DNA of 64,000 nucleotides from Mycosarcoma maydis (lineage: Eukaryota; Basidiomycota; Ustilaginomycetes; Ustilaginales), in NCBI RefSeq assembly GCF_000328475.2, contig NC_026494.1, positions 496,001 to 560,000 of the forward strand. Direction: 5' to 3'. The position numbers and the translations under genes are program-made. Under the pieces are notes generated by a model that was not told the origin of the DNA, did not search any database, and saw only the letters and a program-made list of their open reading frames with translations. Below, in pieces: positions 43,855 through 54,545 of the stretch (position 1 is its first letter; every line of letters begins with the position of its first letter).

Positions 43855-45237
43855 TTATCTGCGGATCAGACCAGTTGGGCCGCCCGAAACGAGCGGAGGT
43901 GCCTTTCCCCTGATACCTTGATATGCCATGCCACCAAACGGCAAGGATGGATCGTACGGTTGAGTACCATTCGTCTTGAGTGCTGTAGCTTGTGATTGAC
44001 TCGAAGCGGATACAGGCGCAGGTGCTTGTCCTGCTTCTTGTCGCCGTTTCTCTCTCTCCGGTGTTTTCCAAGCTGCACGAATCGCAGGTGCCGCTCTAAC
44101 AAGCTCGTCGGCATCAACACCATCGTGGATAGACTTGAGAATCTTTTGAACGATAGAGCAATGGTTGCCGTGATGCTTGTCATTACGGATGCGCATCATC
44201 CTCCATCTTGGTGGTAGGGACAGTCCTTGCGAAAGATATGGCTCGGTCGCTGGTTTTGGGTCGACCATCCACACGCATTCGACGATTCGGTCGTCAAATT
44301 GCTCGCCGGATTCGACCATCTGTCTCCATTCTTCTGGCTCGACCCACAGCTCGTCGAAGAATTCGTAGTCTTCGCTTTCGGAATTTCCGAGATAGTGATG
44401 CAGCTCGAAGAAGGGCATCACCGACAGATTTGGCAGGTTGCCGCGAGGGTCACGGTCCAGATCTGGCGGGAAGCGCAGAATCAGCTTGAAGTCAATCGTG
44501 TTCTCGTTTGGCGGCTTCCACTTGAGAATCTTGGGATCGGTCCCCATCATGTATCCGCTGTTGAGGCAGGTAAAGATGAGACCGTCGTTGCCATGCAGTA
44601 GATTGGGCACTGTCTCGTACAGCACCTTGTCAATGCCGTATGCTAAATCCATGTTTTTGACCTGCACATCAAAGGGGCGTAGAGCGGCAGCTGCAGGGTT
44701 GCGTTTGAGGTAGTCAACGTACGGTGGGTAGACATAGATTTTGAGACGTCCGTAACGTTTGCTCAATGGGCGGTTCGCGAGCAGCTCACGGTCCAGCACA
44801 ATGAGGTCAAATAAGAGCAGAACGAGCTTCTTCTTGCCGCTTGCATCCGTATCAATGACGAGCTCTCCATCCATAAGCGTGTGATTGCGCATGCTGTTGT
44901 CTTTGGGCAGGTGATGCGGAAAGACGATACCTTCGACCTTGTAGTATTCGTTCTTCCGATCGATGAGAAAGACCTCTTGTATGCCCGTAGACGAAGGCGT
45001 GACAATGAGGATGAGAACGCGCTGCCCGTCGGACTTCTCGCAGACCCAGTAGTCTTCTGACTGGAGAAGGTCTATCGAAGCTTTTTCGAACGAGACGGGT
45101 TGTGCACCGGGGAAACGAGCATGCTTGAGACCGCAGAGATCGCGAACATGGTTTCGCAGGTAGCTGAGTTGCTGTGGATCTTCGACCTTGCGACCTGGGA
45201 CGTTCGGAACGCTAGCAGCATGGCCAGGCGGAGCCAT
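43855..45237 (-). CDS. CEG1: mRNA guanylyltransferase, capping enzyme alpha subunit
   Basis: This nuclear enzyme adds GMP to the 5' diphosphate end of nascent Pol II transcripts. The 460-residue single-exon protein shows the nucleotidyltransferase motifs in order: motif I EKSDG with the GMP-accepting Lys68; motif III around FLIDRKNEYYKVEG; IIIa TLMDGELVID; motif IV NDGLIF; motif V LKWKPPNENTIDFKL; and motif VI near RMMRIRNDKHHGNH. As in other fungi there is no fused triphosphatase domain. The length equals yeast Ceg1 (459). The last 60 residues are Pro/Gln/Ala-rich and unconstrained. The start ATG at 45237 is followed by a short non-conserved leader. Confidence 0.95.
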   Translation of the reverse strand: MAPPGHAASVPNVPGRKVEDPQQLSYLRNHVRDLCGLKHARFPGAQPVSFEKASIDLLQSEDYWVCEKSDGQRVLILIVTPSSTGIQEVFLIDRKNEYYKVEGIVFPHHLPKDNSMRNHTLMDGELVIDTDASGKKKLVLLLFDLIVLDRELLANRPLSKRYGRLKIYVYPPYVDYLKRNPAAAALRPFDVQVKNMDLAYGIDKVLYETVPNLLHGNDGLIFTCLNSGYMMGTDPKILKWKPPNENTIDFKLILRFPPDLDRDPRGNLPNLSVMPFFELHHYLGNSESEDYEFFDELWVEPEEWRQMVESGEQFDDRIVECVWMVDPKPATEPYLSQGLSLPPRWRMMRIRNDKHHGNHCSIVQKILKSIHDGVDADELVRAAPAIRAAWKTPEREKRRQEAGQAPAPVSASSQSQATALKTNGTQPYDPSLPFGGMAYQGIRGKAPPLVSGGPTGLIRR

Positions 45238-45997
45238 CGTTGCTACTGAACGCCTTTAACTTCTGAGAATAGAGCGATAATAGGAACGAGGTGACGCTGT
45301 GCTGCGGACTGGAAAAGAAAGGGCGGATGCCAATTACAGCTGGATCGCCTGCCACAGCCCAAGCGCCAGTTAACGGGGCCGGAGCTATAAAGCTGACCGG
45401 GCGTTTGCCTACGAGGCAGATGATTTGATCAAGAATCGTGAATGTAGGTGTCTGTATACTTCAAGAAGGGAAGGGTAATGCAACGATACCTCGACCCCTT
45501 TCGACAATCGTGAATCTCGTGTCAGAGAAGAGAAGAGATGCTGGCTGGTAACGAGGCGACCCGATCCTACCAGTTTGTTCCCCCGATGCAGATTACAACT
45601 AGTCAGATCCGATTTGGGAGGATTCTCTCACTCGTACGTAAATTCGAATGTATTTAACTTAAGCTGGTTCCCGACGCCGTCTTTCCGCTGTACTCGAACC
45701 GGCGGCACACGCATGAGGTTCAAAGGAAGCAGGGCAAACTCAGTACAGGACTGACACATGTTCGCAGGCCAACCTGGACGTGGCAGCATCTTTCACGATC
45801 GGTTTCTGCTAGTCGTAGTTGATCCATCGATACACTTTATGGAAAAGAGGGGTACAAATAGGATTGTGGACTTGTGTTGTGCAGACTACCACAATGCCGA
45901 CTTGCTCTCCTGTATGCTCGGTATACCTGCTTCTGCCCAGCACAGAGAAAGGGTATATTCCGTACAGAACAGTTCATAGATTGCCTAACTTGTATGC

Positions 45998-46014
45998 ATT
46001 CACGATTCACAATT
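45998..46014. repeat. Dispersed heptamer repeat
   Basis: ATTCACGATTCACAATT differs from the 17-mer at 3191-3207 by one base. Confidence 0.7.
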
Positions 46015-46160
46015 TGTCGAGGATGAGAGGCTTTGAAGGTGAAACTGCCTCGGCGAACAGTGCACAGCCTGTCTGTAGGTGGGGATGCATCTGCGAGAGT
46101 CGTGAGTTGGGCGTGAGGGTTTGCGGCGAGTCGAACAGATGCTGGCAAAGCTCCACGTTC

Positions 46161-46177
46161 ATTCGTGATTCACGTGA
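46161..46177. repeat. Dispersed heptamer repeat, palindromic form
   Basis: ATTCGTGATTCACGTGA contains the half-sites TCGTGA and TCACG facing each other around a central T. Confidence 0.7.
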
Positions 46178-46547
46178 GCTATCTTGCCCGCCTAAATATA
46201 CAGAAAAAAGGCGACCAAAATACGCACAGCCGCACAGCCGAGTTGCCTCAAGAAACTTGGAAATCTGTGATCTGTTGCACTCGAGCCTAAGCACTGCACA
46301 GCACAGCAATCAAGCTTTAAGCCCACTCGTGGCTCCCAACTCGACACGGCTTAGGTGAATCGTGAATGGAATTCCACAACCGCAAGCCGAATCATCCGCG
46401 GCGACACGCCACTTACGACTTTGCATGTACCCTTTAACCCTTGACTCCACACCTCGATCACATCTTACAACGACATAGCCTCGTTTGTATTCCTCTCTAT
46501 CTTCCTCGCACACTCGCACACTCGCTCACTCTATCACAGTCATCGTA

Positions 46548-47407
46548 ATGTCGGCCAAGGACTACTACGGAGGTCAGGGTGGTGGTACGTATGAAGCACA
46601 TCTGGCTTGAGTTCGATGCATCCGCTCCATTGCGCGAGTCGAGTACCATCATGCATCTCCACACACACAGGAGGATGCAGTGAGGGATCGTTCGACATTC
46701 GATCAATCAACGACATCGTCGTATCTGCATTTGGTGCGCTTCGTTCGATTCTACGTGCAAAGCGTTTGCAAATATACCATCCGTCCAGCCGAATCGGAAT
46801 CGGCGCTGTGGCTGCAGAATGCACATAGCAGTTGGACTGCTCTATCCAAACTTAATCGTCATTGATCGCATTCGGACCTTACACCGCTGTATTATGCGGA
46901 CGGATGACATTTTTGATTGTCTTCTCGAGCCAGACCTACAATCTCGAATTCTCATCTTTGCAAGGCAACAGTCCACTAATTCCCTTTGCCTTTGGTACAC
47001 TAAACCCGCTCTCTCTTAATATTGATCCAGGCTACCCTCAACAACAACAACAACAGGGTTACGGCCAAGGCTACGGTGGTCAGCCCCAACAGGGTTACTA
47101 CCCTCCCCCTCCTCAGCAGGCTTACGGTGGCCAGCCCCAGCAAGGCTACTACCCTCAGCCCCAGCCTCAGCCCGTATACGTTCAGCAGCCACAGAAGAAG
47201 GGTGGCGGAGGAGGCGGAACAGCCTGCTGCGCGTGCTGTGCCGGTATGCTCGCCTGTTGCTGTCTTGAGGATCTCTGTCTCGGTATGTATACCTTTGCTT
47301 GGCATGAGCTTTACTTTCTACGTTGCAAGCAAATGCTGATCCATCTTTCCTTTCTCTCACCACTTATGCCTCTTTGTTCCTTGTATTGTGCAGACTGCAT
47401 GTTCTGA
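46548..47407 (+). CDS. Small Gln/Gly/Tyr-rich protein with cysteine-rich CYSTM-type C-terminus (three exons: 46548-46584, 47031-47282, 47394-47407)
   Basis: The spliced product is 100 residues. The N-terminal two thirds are GYGGQPQQGYYPPPPQQ-type repeats. A GGGGGG linker leads into TACCACCAGMLACCCLEDLCLDCMF, a Cys-rich hydrophobic tail like CYSTM proteins, which are tail-anchored and linked to stress tolerance in yeasts and plants. Introns are 446 and 111 nt with GTACGT and GTATGT donors, both phase 1. The last coding exon is only 14 nt and supplies Asp-Cys-Met-Phe-stop. Reading through intron 2 would replace this end with an unrelated tail. The membrane role is inferred from the family. Confidence 0.8.
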
Positions 47408-48410
47408 GAGCGTCAGTCGCATTGCTCGCTTGCTCAACACCCATTGAGTCATTGATCTCGGAACTTGTCACCGTTTCATCACTTGTTACCCTCGACGTCT
47501 TCAATTATCCGAGATTCCGAATTCTGGCATGGCGAAGCGCTAGCAATCGTGAATTTCCGGATGATGTCGTCGAATGTGTCGCGACTCTGTACATACACCT
47601 ACGATAATGTCAATTATGACCCTTGTATCTCTTTGCGTTGGTGCCCTCTGAAAGCGCAGGAGCCAAGGTATGAAGAACATCGGGCTAGCCATAACACTAT
47701 CATGAGGATCGTCTTGAGCGCCGTTTTTAATTCCACCCACCCACCGCTTGCTTCCACCCACCGTCCGTTTAGCAGGATCGCAGTACGGCTATCCCCTGCA
47801 CAATATGTGCATCTGTGACGGTACGTTCTACGCTACAGGGTGGCTGAGAGGTAGAACAGTACTTCTCTACTGTATAGAACAAACAAGGTGTTTTTAAAGG
47901 TGTGCGCGTGACACGTGTTGTGTAGAGCATGATGCGTGATGTGTGGTGCCCGTGGTGAGGGCATACTAATGTTAGACCTACGCTTCGTTTTGTATATCAA
48001 ATTTGAAGCAATCGTGAATCACGAATCGTGAATACTCACAAATCACGACTCACAGACTCACGACTCATGTTTCGTGAACAAATCGTGAATGTGGAGCTGG
48101 AAGAGGTCGATCACCATTGAACGCGTACAGGGAGAGTGACCCTTACGCACAGGCATTTTCCAGAATCACCTGCACAGCTCAGCTTTACGGTCGTAACTCG
48201 TGACTCAAGCAACACTCTGAGGGCCATACACCTTGTGTCTTCATCGCTACCATCACCACAGCACCGCTTTTGCTTTCGCCACCGTCCCGCTGTCTGCTTT
48301 CGTGCTGTCGCATCGACCACGCTCGTACACTGGACGATCCCCTTAATTGCCGCCAATCCGACCCGCCAGGTTCAGTCGAAAACGCCAGCTCGCTCTTTGC
48401 TCTTGCGTTT
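47408..48410. other. Intergenic region before the assembly gap
   Basis: About 1 kb up to the N run. It should contain the CYSTM gene 3' UTR and the PRE2 promoter, possibly with the PRE2 first exon. It holds heptamer words at 47545-47554, a dense cluster at 48010-48090, and ACTCGTGACT at 48197. No other coding feature was recognised. Confidence 0.5.
48010..48090. repeat. Dense cluster of TCGTGA/TCACGA words
   Basis: It begins with two AATCGTGAAT copies separated by CACG (48010-48033), which creates an inverted repeat TCGTGA-A-TCACGA. AAATCACGACTCACAG and ACTCACGACTCATG follow, and another AATCGTGAAT ends it (48081-48090). This is the densest occurrence in the window. Confidence 0.8.
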
Positions 48411-48510
48411 NNNNNNNNNNNNNNNNNNNNNNNNNNNNNNNNNNNNNNNNNNNNNNNNNNNNNNNNNNNNNNNNNNNNNNNNNNNNNNNNNNNNNNNNNN
48501 NNNNNNNNNN
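48411..48510. other. Assembly gap (100 N)
   Basis: Exactly 100 undefined bases, the usual placeholder for a gap of unknown size. It lies 3 bp before the first visible ATG of PRE2, so the true 5' end of that gene is probably lost. Confidence 0.98.
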
Positions 48511-48513
48511 AAC

Positions 48514-49633
48514 ATGGACCCAGCCACGTTCTTGTCTCAGTACACCGATGTTGACTCTTCCAATCCAGCCGCCAAGATCAAGCTCGCCCATGGCACGACG
48601 ACGCTTGCTTTCCGCTTCCGTGGCGGTATCATCGTCTGCGTTGACTCAAGAGCCACAGCAGGATCCTACATTGCCTCTGGTACCGTAAAGAAGGTCATTG
48701 AGATCAATCCTTATCTTCTCGGAACCATGGCTGGTGGTGCAGCCGACTGCCAGTACTGGGAGACGTATCTCGGTATTCAGTGCCGTCTGCATGAGCTGCG
48801 CAACAAGGAACGTATTTCAGTTGCCGCAGCTAGCAAGTATCTGAGTAATCTCGTCTACAGCTACAAGGGCATGGGTCTCTCGATGGGTACCATGATCTGT
48901 GGATGGGATAAGACCGGTCCCGCTCTCTTTTACGTCGATTCGGATGGTAATCGTCTCAAGGGTGACGTGTTCAGTGTCGGTTCCGGTTCCACATTCGCCT
49001 ATGGTGTTCTTGATCAGGGCTACAAATGGGATCTTTCGGATGAAGAGGCGCAGGAGCTTGGACGCCGCTCCATCTACGCCGCCGCTCACCGAGACGCTTA
49101 CTCGGGTAACGTAAGTACCATTTGCGCTTGTAGAGGGCTGCTTTGTGCTCTATTGCCTCCGCACTCTCATATCACCTCGTACAGTTTTGCTCACAATTTT
49201 TTTCTCGTTCTTCTTCGCACGCTTCCCCCAATTAACAGACCGTTAATCTTTACCACGTCCGCGAAAATGGATGGGAGTTCATCGCCAACTACGACGTTTC
49301 CAAGCGTGAGTTACTATTTACTTTTCAAATTGATCGCTTCTCGAAGCACTGCCTGACTCATCATTTGCTATTTCGGTCTGCTGGACTTGTTCGACATCAC
49401 GACGCTGGATGCGAACACATCGCGATACTCTTACCCGACTTGATACAGTGCATTACGAAGGACCTGGTGACAATGTACCTGGAGCGCCAGGCGGAGGCTA
49501 TGGCTGGGAGGTGCGAACGCAGGGTCTGTCATCCAAGCTCGAAGCACAGCCAGGGCACAGCGTCAGCGGTCAGGGTGGACGTTTCGCTGACGAACAGCCT
49601 CTCGCTGCCCAAGTGCGACCCGAGCAAGCATAG
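48514..49633 (+). CDS. PRE2: 20S proteasome beta5 subunit, chymotrypsin-like (exons 48514-49110, 49239-49305, 49449-49633; 5' end uncertain)
   Basis: This is the catalytic beta5 subunit of the 20S proteasome. Counting from the first visible Met, the propeptide is cleaved in AHG/TTTLAF, exposing Thr28 as the nucleophile. Asp44 (VDSRATAG) and Lys60 (VKKV) correspond to the conserved Asp17 and Lys33. [14 protein letters not shown] and [10 protein letters not shown] are family hallmarks. Introns of 128 and 143 nt are GT-AG and rejoin the frame as [11 protein letters not shown] and [10 protein letters not shown]. The C-terminal extension beyond the yeast end is Gly/Gln-rich. Yeast Pre2 has a 75-residue propeptide, whereas only 27 residues are visible here. 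The N-terminus therefore probably lies in or before the gap, and the Met at 48514 may be internal. Confidence 0.93.
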
Positions 49634-50967
49634 TCTATTAGCCTTCATTGTGATTCACATTCTGTACACTATCTCTTTGGATTACCGTCCAAGGGCAACC
49701 CTTGCGTTTATCCTAGTTCATGACACTCATCACCCCGATTTGGTCAACACCATTGACTTTGCCAATGGCTTTGGACGATAAGGTCTAGGCTGATTGCTAG
49801 CATCACGTACCCTCTTACGCTGCCGTCAAGCTTGCCTGCGAACATCATGTTAGGATACTCGGCTGTTGAAAGTCTAAGAAGTAAGAGGTTACTCAGTCTT
49901 CGCACATGGAGCTTTGCATGATCAACAATCATATGCCCGCTCTTGATCGGCATACGCTAAGATGCTACCGTGGGGACAGACAGATCGACGATGAACAAGA
50001 ATGATCCCTACTCTCATAGAGATTTTTTACTTTGTTTTGTGTCATAATTTTATAGGCTCTTGGCTACAGACCTCTTCCTAAGTGTGATCGGAACGGTCGC
50101 CTGAGGCGCATGGAGTCCGCTCACGATTTACCACATCCTGCAGTCATCCGCATCTGGTGCGCTGAAGAAGACGTTTGGCACCTTGCATTGAGAATAGGGA
50201 AGGTCAAGCAGATCTCGAAGTTGCTGCTTGCAAAGATGTGGCCTTCCTTGGCTTGTAGAGCTGGCTTGCCGTGGGCGACCTGAGGTCGTTGCGTGTTGGA
50301 AGTGAGCCCTGCTACTATGCTCAATCTCCTGCCGCTAGGCGATCTCGATCGAAAGTGTGCAGCAGCTTCACAGAACTTGACAGCACCAAGGCTCAGCTGT
50401 GTATCTGATGTTAATACTTGCTCTTCATGACTCGGCTATCTGTGACAGACGGCATTTACATATCATGAAGCTAAGAAGGTATGACCTGATTTGTGTGGGT
50501 GCGGCAACAGGAACCGTTAAGCGGTTTTAACTTTTTGCAGGTACGACAGGATCTGAAACTTGTCGTCATTGCGTCAGGAGGTCTGTCCAAAACCTGCTAC
50601 AGCGCACAGCAAAGGTGCTGTCTCGTTCAAAGATGGAGGTACAGAGACAAGATGATGAGCGCGATGCGCGCACAGTCAACAAATGAGGTACGCGTAGCAT
50701 CTGCATTACGGCCGAAAGGGCCCCTTACATTCCGTGATGATCCTGCGTCTCCACATAGGTTTGGCTCAAGTGTCACATGCTGGACAATCACGAATCCATA
50801 TATGACACTCACGACTCTCAACAGCTTTGTACATCGCCTGCGTCCTTCCGTGGTCACGTCACCTAGATCTGAATATCTTGACGTGTCAAAGAAAAGCAGC
50901 ATACTCACATGACACCGTGGCAGTCAACTGCCACTGCTAGTTTTGTTGCATTCAACGCATTTGCCTT
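49634..50967. other. Intergenic region, no gene seen
   Basis: 1.3 kb between PRE2 and the sirtuin gene. Open frames of up to 139 codons (50493-50912) lack recognisable features. It contains AATCACGAAT at 50786-50795 with ACTCACGACTC close by. Confidence 0.5.
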
Positions 50968-50988
50968 ATGCTCGTAACGAATGACAGC

Positions 50989-52153
50989 ATGGGCGCAGCA
51001 GCCGAGTCCTTCCGTCAAGCGCTACGTCAGGCACGGCATCCCATTGCCCTTGCAGGAGCTGGGCTGAGCGCTGCGAGTGGCATCCCAACCTTCAGAGGAG
51101 CTGGTGGTAGGTATCAGATGTCGACTCTTGCGGCAAACCGCACGGTTTCACTCAATCACGCTAAACGGCTGCCTCTCTCTCTCTCTCTCTCATCCGTCTC
51201 GACAATTCATTCATTGCTCTGTCTGAATGATATGTGTGCTTCAACTGCTCTTCGATAACATCCTTCGCTGCCTGTCGTCAGGACTGTGGCGCAAACATGA
51301 TGCACTGTCGCTAGCAACACCGTAAGTCAAGTCGCAGCCATAAAATCAAATCTCGTTTGGATCAAGCATTACTGTGATGGCTGAGCTATTGAGATCCTCT
51401 ACATCCGAACCTCGCTCGCCCCTCTGCAGTGAAGCATTTCAAAGAGACGCAAGCAAAGTCTGGCAGTTCTACCACTATCGTCGATCCATCGTACTCTCGG
51501 CCATGCCCAATGCAGCTCATTTGAGCATAGCGAAACTGCTACTTAGCTTTGAAGCGCAGCAAGATTGCGTGCACAGCCGAGTCATGCCGAGTGCTGAATC
51601 ATTCCACCTCATCACACAAAATGTGGACGGCTTGTCCAGTCGAGCTTTGCAAGAAATCCAGCCATCGCACAACAATGTATCAACTGACACGGCACAATCC
51701 TCGATCATCGAGATGCACGGAAACCTCTTCAAGACGATTTGTACAAGCTGCGGCGATTCTCGTATCGACATGCGCCAACCTCTCAGCGACGCACTCTGCG
51801 GCACCGAAGATCTCTCTGGCGAGTTGAAATCGATCCCCAAAAGGCAGCTGCCACGCTGCACTAGGTCCGAATGCAACGGCCTTTTGCGTCCCGGTGTGGT
51901 CTGGTTTGGCGAATCGATTCCAGAGCTAGATCGCATCCAGTCGCTCATCTCCCGCTGTGACCTTATCCTGGTACTTGGCACCTCTTCTACTGTCTATCCT
52001 GCTGCCGGGTTTGCAGATGTTGTTAAACATGCTAGTCATGGGCAGGTAGCAGTGTTCAACATCGAAGACGCTTACACCACAGACGGCGACAACGCTGATT
52101 GGTACTTTGCTGGCCCAGTGGAACAGCTTCTTCCAGAGGTGCTTGGCCTTTAA
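50989..52153 (+). CDS. Sirtuin, SIRT5-like class III NAD-dependent deacylase (exons 50989-51106, 51282-51321, 51430-52153)
   Basis: An NAD-dependent lysine deacylase of 293 residues. The Rossmann motif is [15 protein letters not shown] (23-37). [11 protein letters not shown], the catalytic His in EMHGNLFKT, and the Zn ligands CTSCG and CTRSEC follow. FYHYRR (66-71) matches the SIRT5 signature in which Tyr102 and Arg105 bind succinyl or malonyl groups; the equivalents here are Tyr67 and Arg70. This predicts desuccinylase/demalonylase activity rather than histone deacetylation. Introns of 175 and 108 nt are GT-AG, and the first carries a CT microsatellite. An ATG at 50968 would add seven residues. 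No strong mitochondrial presequence is visible. It is convergent with the GH5 gene. Confidence 0.92.
51173..51191. repeat. (CT)n microsatellite in sirtuin intron 1
   Basis: About nine CT units within the 175-nt intron, roughly 90 bases before the acceptor. Confidence 0.85.
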
Positions 52154-52275
52154 CTTTGAGCGGACTATCACGTTCTTCACAGACAGATGCAAACCTTGCG
52201 GGACACCGAACGCGGAGTGCACCTCGATACTATTCGTGATTTCTGCTAACTTGTCTATCTACGACCTACGCAGTT

Positions 52276-53682
52276 TCACACTTCGAGGTTGGTTTGACCC
52301 ATATCCTGGATCCAAGGACGAAAATAGTTGTCAACGGTATCCTTGCTCTGGTACTCGGTCCAAGTCGGGTTGGTTAGGCCCCAAGTGTCGTTGAAGAAGC
52401 CAACATTCTGACGAATACGGTAGCTCCCTGCCAACGCCCAGTGTGCCCAGCCTATCTTGTTCCTCGTGGTAAAGTCGCGAAGGCACTTTTGCATAGTCAC
52501 ATTCGCATAACCCGAATCTTGGGCATCGCCAAACTCGGTCAAGAGCACAGGCAGCAACACCTTTGCATCAGGGCAGCTGTACGGGTCAGAGAAACCAGCA
52601 GAGTTGCTACAAGCTTGAGGGCGTGCGGATTTGCCGAGCGCATTGAAGCCAAACCTGTAGAGACCCGCTTGAATAGCTCCGCAGTCTTCAAGGTGGTCTT
52701 GGTAATAGGTCGACATCTTGTAAGCGTGTAGTTCGAGGACCGCTTTTTTGGCCTTGCCGAACTTGGTGCTCTCAATATCAGCGTACATGGCAGGCATCGA
52801 CTCGGCGTTTGTGATGTTGTCCATATCCTTGTTGACATAAGGAGCATCGAGAAGGTTGGTTTGGCCAGTGAGTGCTGAAAGGTCAATGTCGTAGTCTAAA
52901 CCGCTGATCGTGATGAGCAAGTCAGGGTTGGTCGAGTGGATGATTTCCGCAGCTTCGGAAATGTTGCCCCACCACGTCTTCCAGTTGTACTCGAGATTCG
53001 GCTCGATCGCTGACTTGCGCAGTTCGTTACGCAGTGACATGGAGACAATGTTGGTGTGATTCTTGGCCCAGTTGGCCATATAGCGAAGCCCGCGGTGCCA
53101 TTTGTTCACGTCAAAGTCCAGATCATCGAACCAAGCATTGCCATCGTCGTGACTGCAGCACCAGATGGCTCGACTAATGTGATTGTCGAGATGCATCAGC
53201 ATTCCTTGCTTGTTTTCCTCTTCTGCAATCATTCCAAGCACTTGGAGCCTCGTAGTACTGTTGGTGATCTCGGGGTTGTTCTGGTGTATCATGTCCATGA
53301 TCCGAGTACCATTGGTTTCGCCAAGAGCGTAGAGCAGAGCAGACTGCACAGTGATATCAGCACCGTTGTTTTCGTAGATCTGGTCGATCATCTGGATCGC
53401 ATACGTATGACGAACAAAGTTATATCCAACGTACTTCATCATACCAACAATGTCAGCGATTGATCGAAATTCGATGCCCTCTGGGAGCATGGTCTCACCT
53501 GAGCCTGGCCAGTTGGTGCCGATAAAGATGACTGGTTGGCCGTCGGCATTTTTGATCTGATTACCGTCGGTGGCAAAGGGACCATGAGGCCATGCACCTC
53601 GACGGGTAGGTGACGACGCAGCTAAAGCTGCTTGGATTGTTCCTGCTACGAAGCCAAGCAGCGTGCAGAGAGGGAGCTTCAT
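52276..53682 (-). CDS. Secreted glycoside hydrolase family 5 protein
   Basis: The start at 53682 is chosen because MKLPLCTLLGFVAGTIQAALA is a clean signal peptide. An ATG at 53745 in frame would place 21 polar residues before it. The 468-residue protein has a single GH5 (cellulase superfamily) TIM barrel. SLRNELRKS carries the predicted acid/base Glu220 and LLTEFGDAQ the nucleophile Glu383. VGYNFVRHTYAIQ, ISGLDYDIDL and ELHAYK are also typical. Several N-glycosylation sequons are present (NGT, NST, NHT, NIS). The substrate is probably a beta-linked glucan of plant or fungal wall; the exact specificity cannot be read from sequence. No carbohydrate-binding module or GPI signal is visible. Confidence 0.9.
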   Translation of the reverse strand: MKLPLCTLLGFVAGTIQAALAASSPTRRGAWPHGPFATDGNQIKNADGQPVIFIGTNWPGSGETMLPEGIEFRSIADIVGMMKYVGYNFVRHTYAIQMIDQIYENNGADITVQSALLYALGETNGTRIMDMIHQNNPEITNSTTRLQVLGMIAEEENKQGMLMHLDNHISRAIWCCSHDDGNAWFDDLDFDVNKWHRGLRYMANWAKNHTNIVSMSLRNELRKSAIEPNLEYNWKTWWGNISEAAEIIHSTNPDLLITISGLDYDIDLSALTGQTNLLDAPYVNKDMDNITNAESMPAMYADIESTKFGKAKKAVLELHAYKMSTYYQDHLEDCGAIQAGLYRFGFNALGKSARPQACSNSAGFSDPYSCPDAKVLLPVLLTEFGDAQDSGYANVTMQKCLRDFTTRNKIGWAHWALAGSYRIRQNVGFFNDTWGLTNPTWTEYQSKDTVDNYFRPWIQDMGQTNLEV

Positions 53683-54545
53683 TCTAACACTTAGACTCGG
53701 GGGATATTGAAAAGTGGATGGTGTTGTTTGTCGACGGTCATGCATCGACGCAGAGGTCCCCTTTTAATAGCTGCTCATGGGGCATCATTCTTGATCGCTC
53801 GCATCTGGGAGAACTTGAATGCCTTACCTGTCAGTTGCTTTTTAGGGAGACCGTGCGATGCATCGCCTTGTCACGAGCTCGAATGCTTGACAGAAAGATT
53901 CGCGAAGCTCGCAGACACAGTACCACAAAGCGAATGCGGTCTACTAAGCTGCGACGTCCTAAGCGACGTCCAATTTCATAGGATGAGGGCCTTCCGTCCC
54001 AGTAGGCTACACATTGCCTTTATGACGCGCCTAGCAACAGCAGAAATGAGCAAAACTGGAGCAGGCATCCAGAGAAGTCTGCGTTCAGGGCGTCGAAACA
54101 CAGCTGTTGAGCATGGAAGGCCTCCGTCGGTCTTCGCCTGTTTCCGTTCTTATTCTCGCATGCTTCCGTCGAGAACGGGGGAAGAGTTCCGGCACAGCTT
54201 CGTCGCCAAGCCGAGGCAAGACTCGAAATGCTGCAAGCATGCCATCTTGTCGGAGCTACGTCAGTGCGTAATGCCTGAAGAGGTAACTTACGACGTAAGG
54301 ATAATCACATGTCGATAGAAGAGATTTCCGACGCAGGGTACGGTCGAGGTGGACAGCCGAGCTCGGGTCCGCGCGAATCTGAACGTGGCTGTGTCCCAAT
54401 CACAAATGGGAAAGGTTACTTCACGCTTGTATGTATGTTCATCTCCAGGCGCTTGAGTTGAACTATGAACAAGAAGCGATGTTCCTTCAACTGGAAGACG
54501 TGACGAGTATATAGGGATATATATACTTTGCTTTGTCGCCGAGTG

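Larger units (their letters stand above)
45238..46547. other. Intergenic region between divergent CEG1 and the CYSTM-type gene, rich in heptamer words
   Basis: 1.3 kb without a coding feature. It contains five dispersed words: 45434-45443, 45506-45515, 45998-46014, 46161-46177 and 46358-46367, in both orientations. The last 100 bp before 46548 are C/T-rich (ctcgcacactcgcacactcgctcactc), resembling a fungal core promoter and leader. Confidence 0.55.

Noticed and set aside
53707..54318. 203-codon plus-strand open frame
   Set aside because: No recognisable domain, starts at a non-ATG-like context overlapping the GH5 leader, and composition resembles intergenic DNA.
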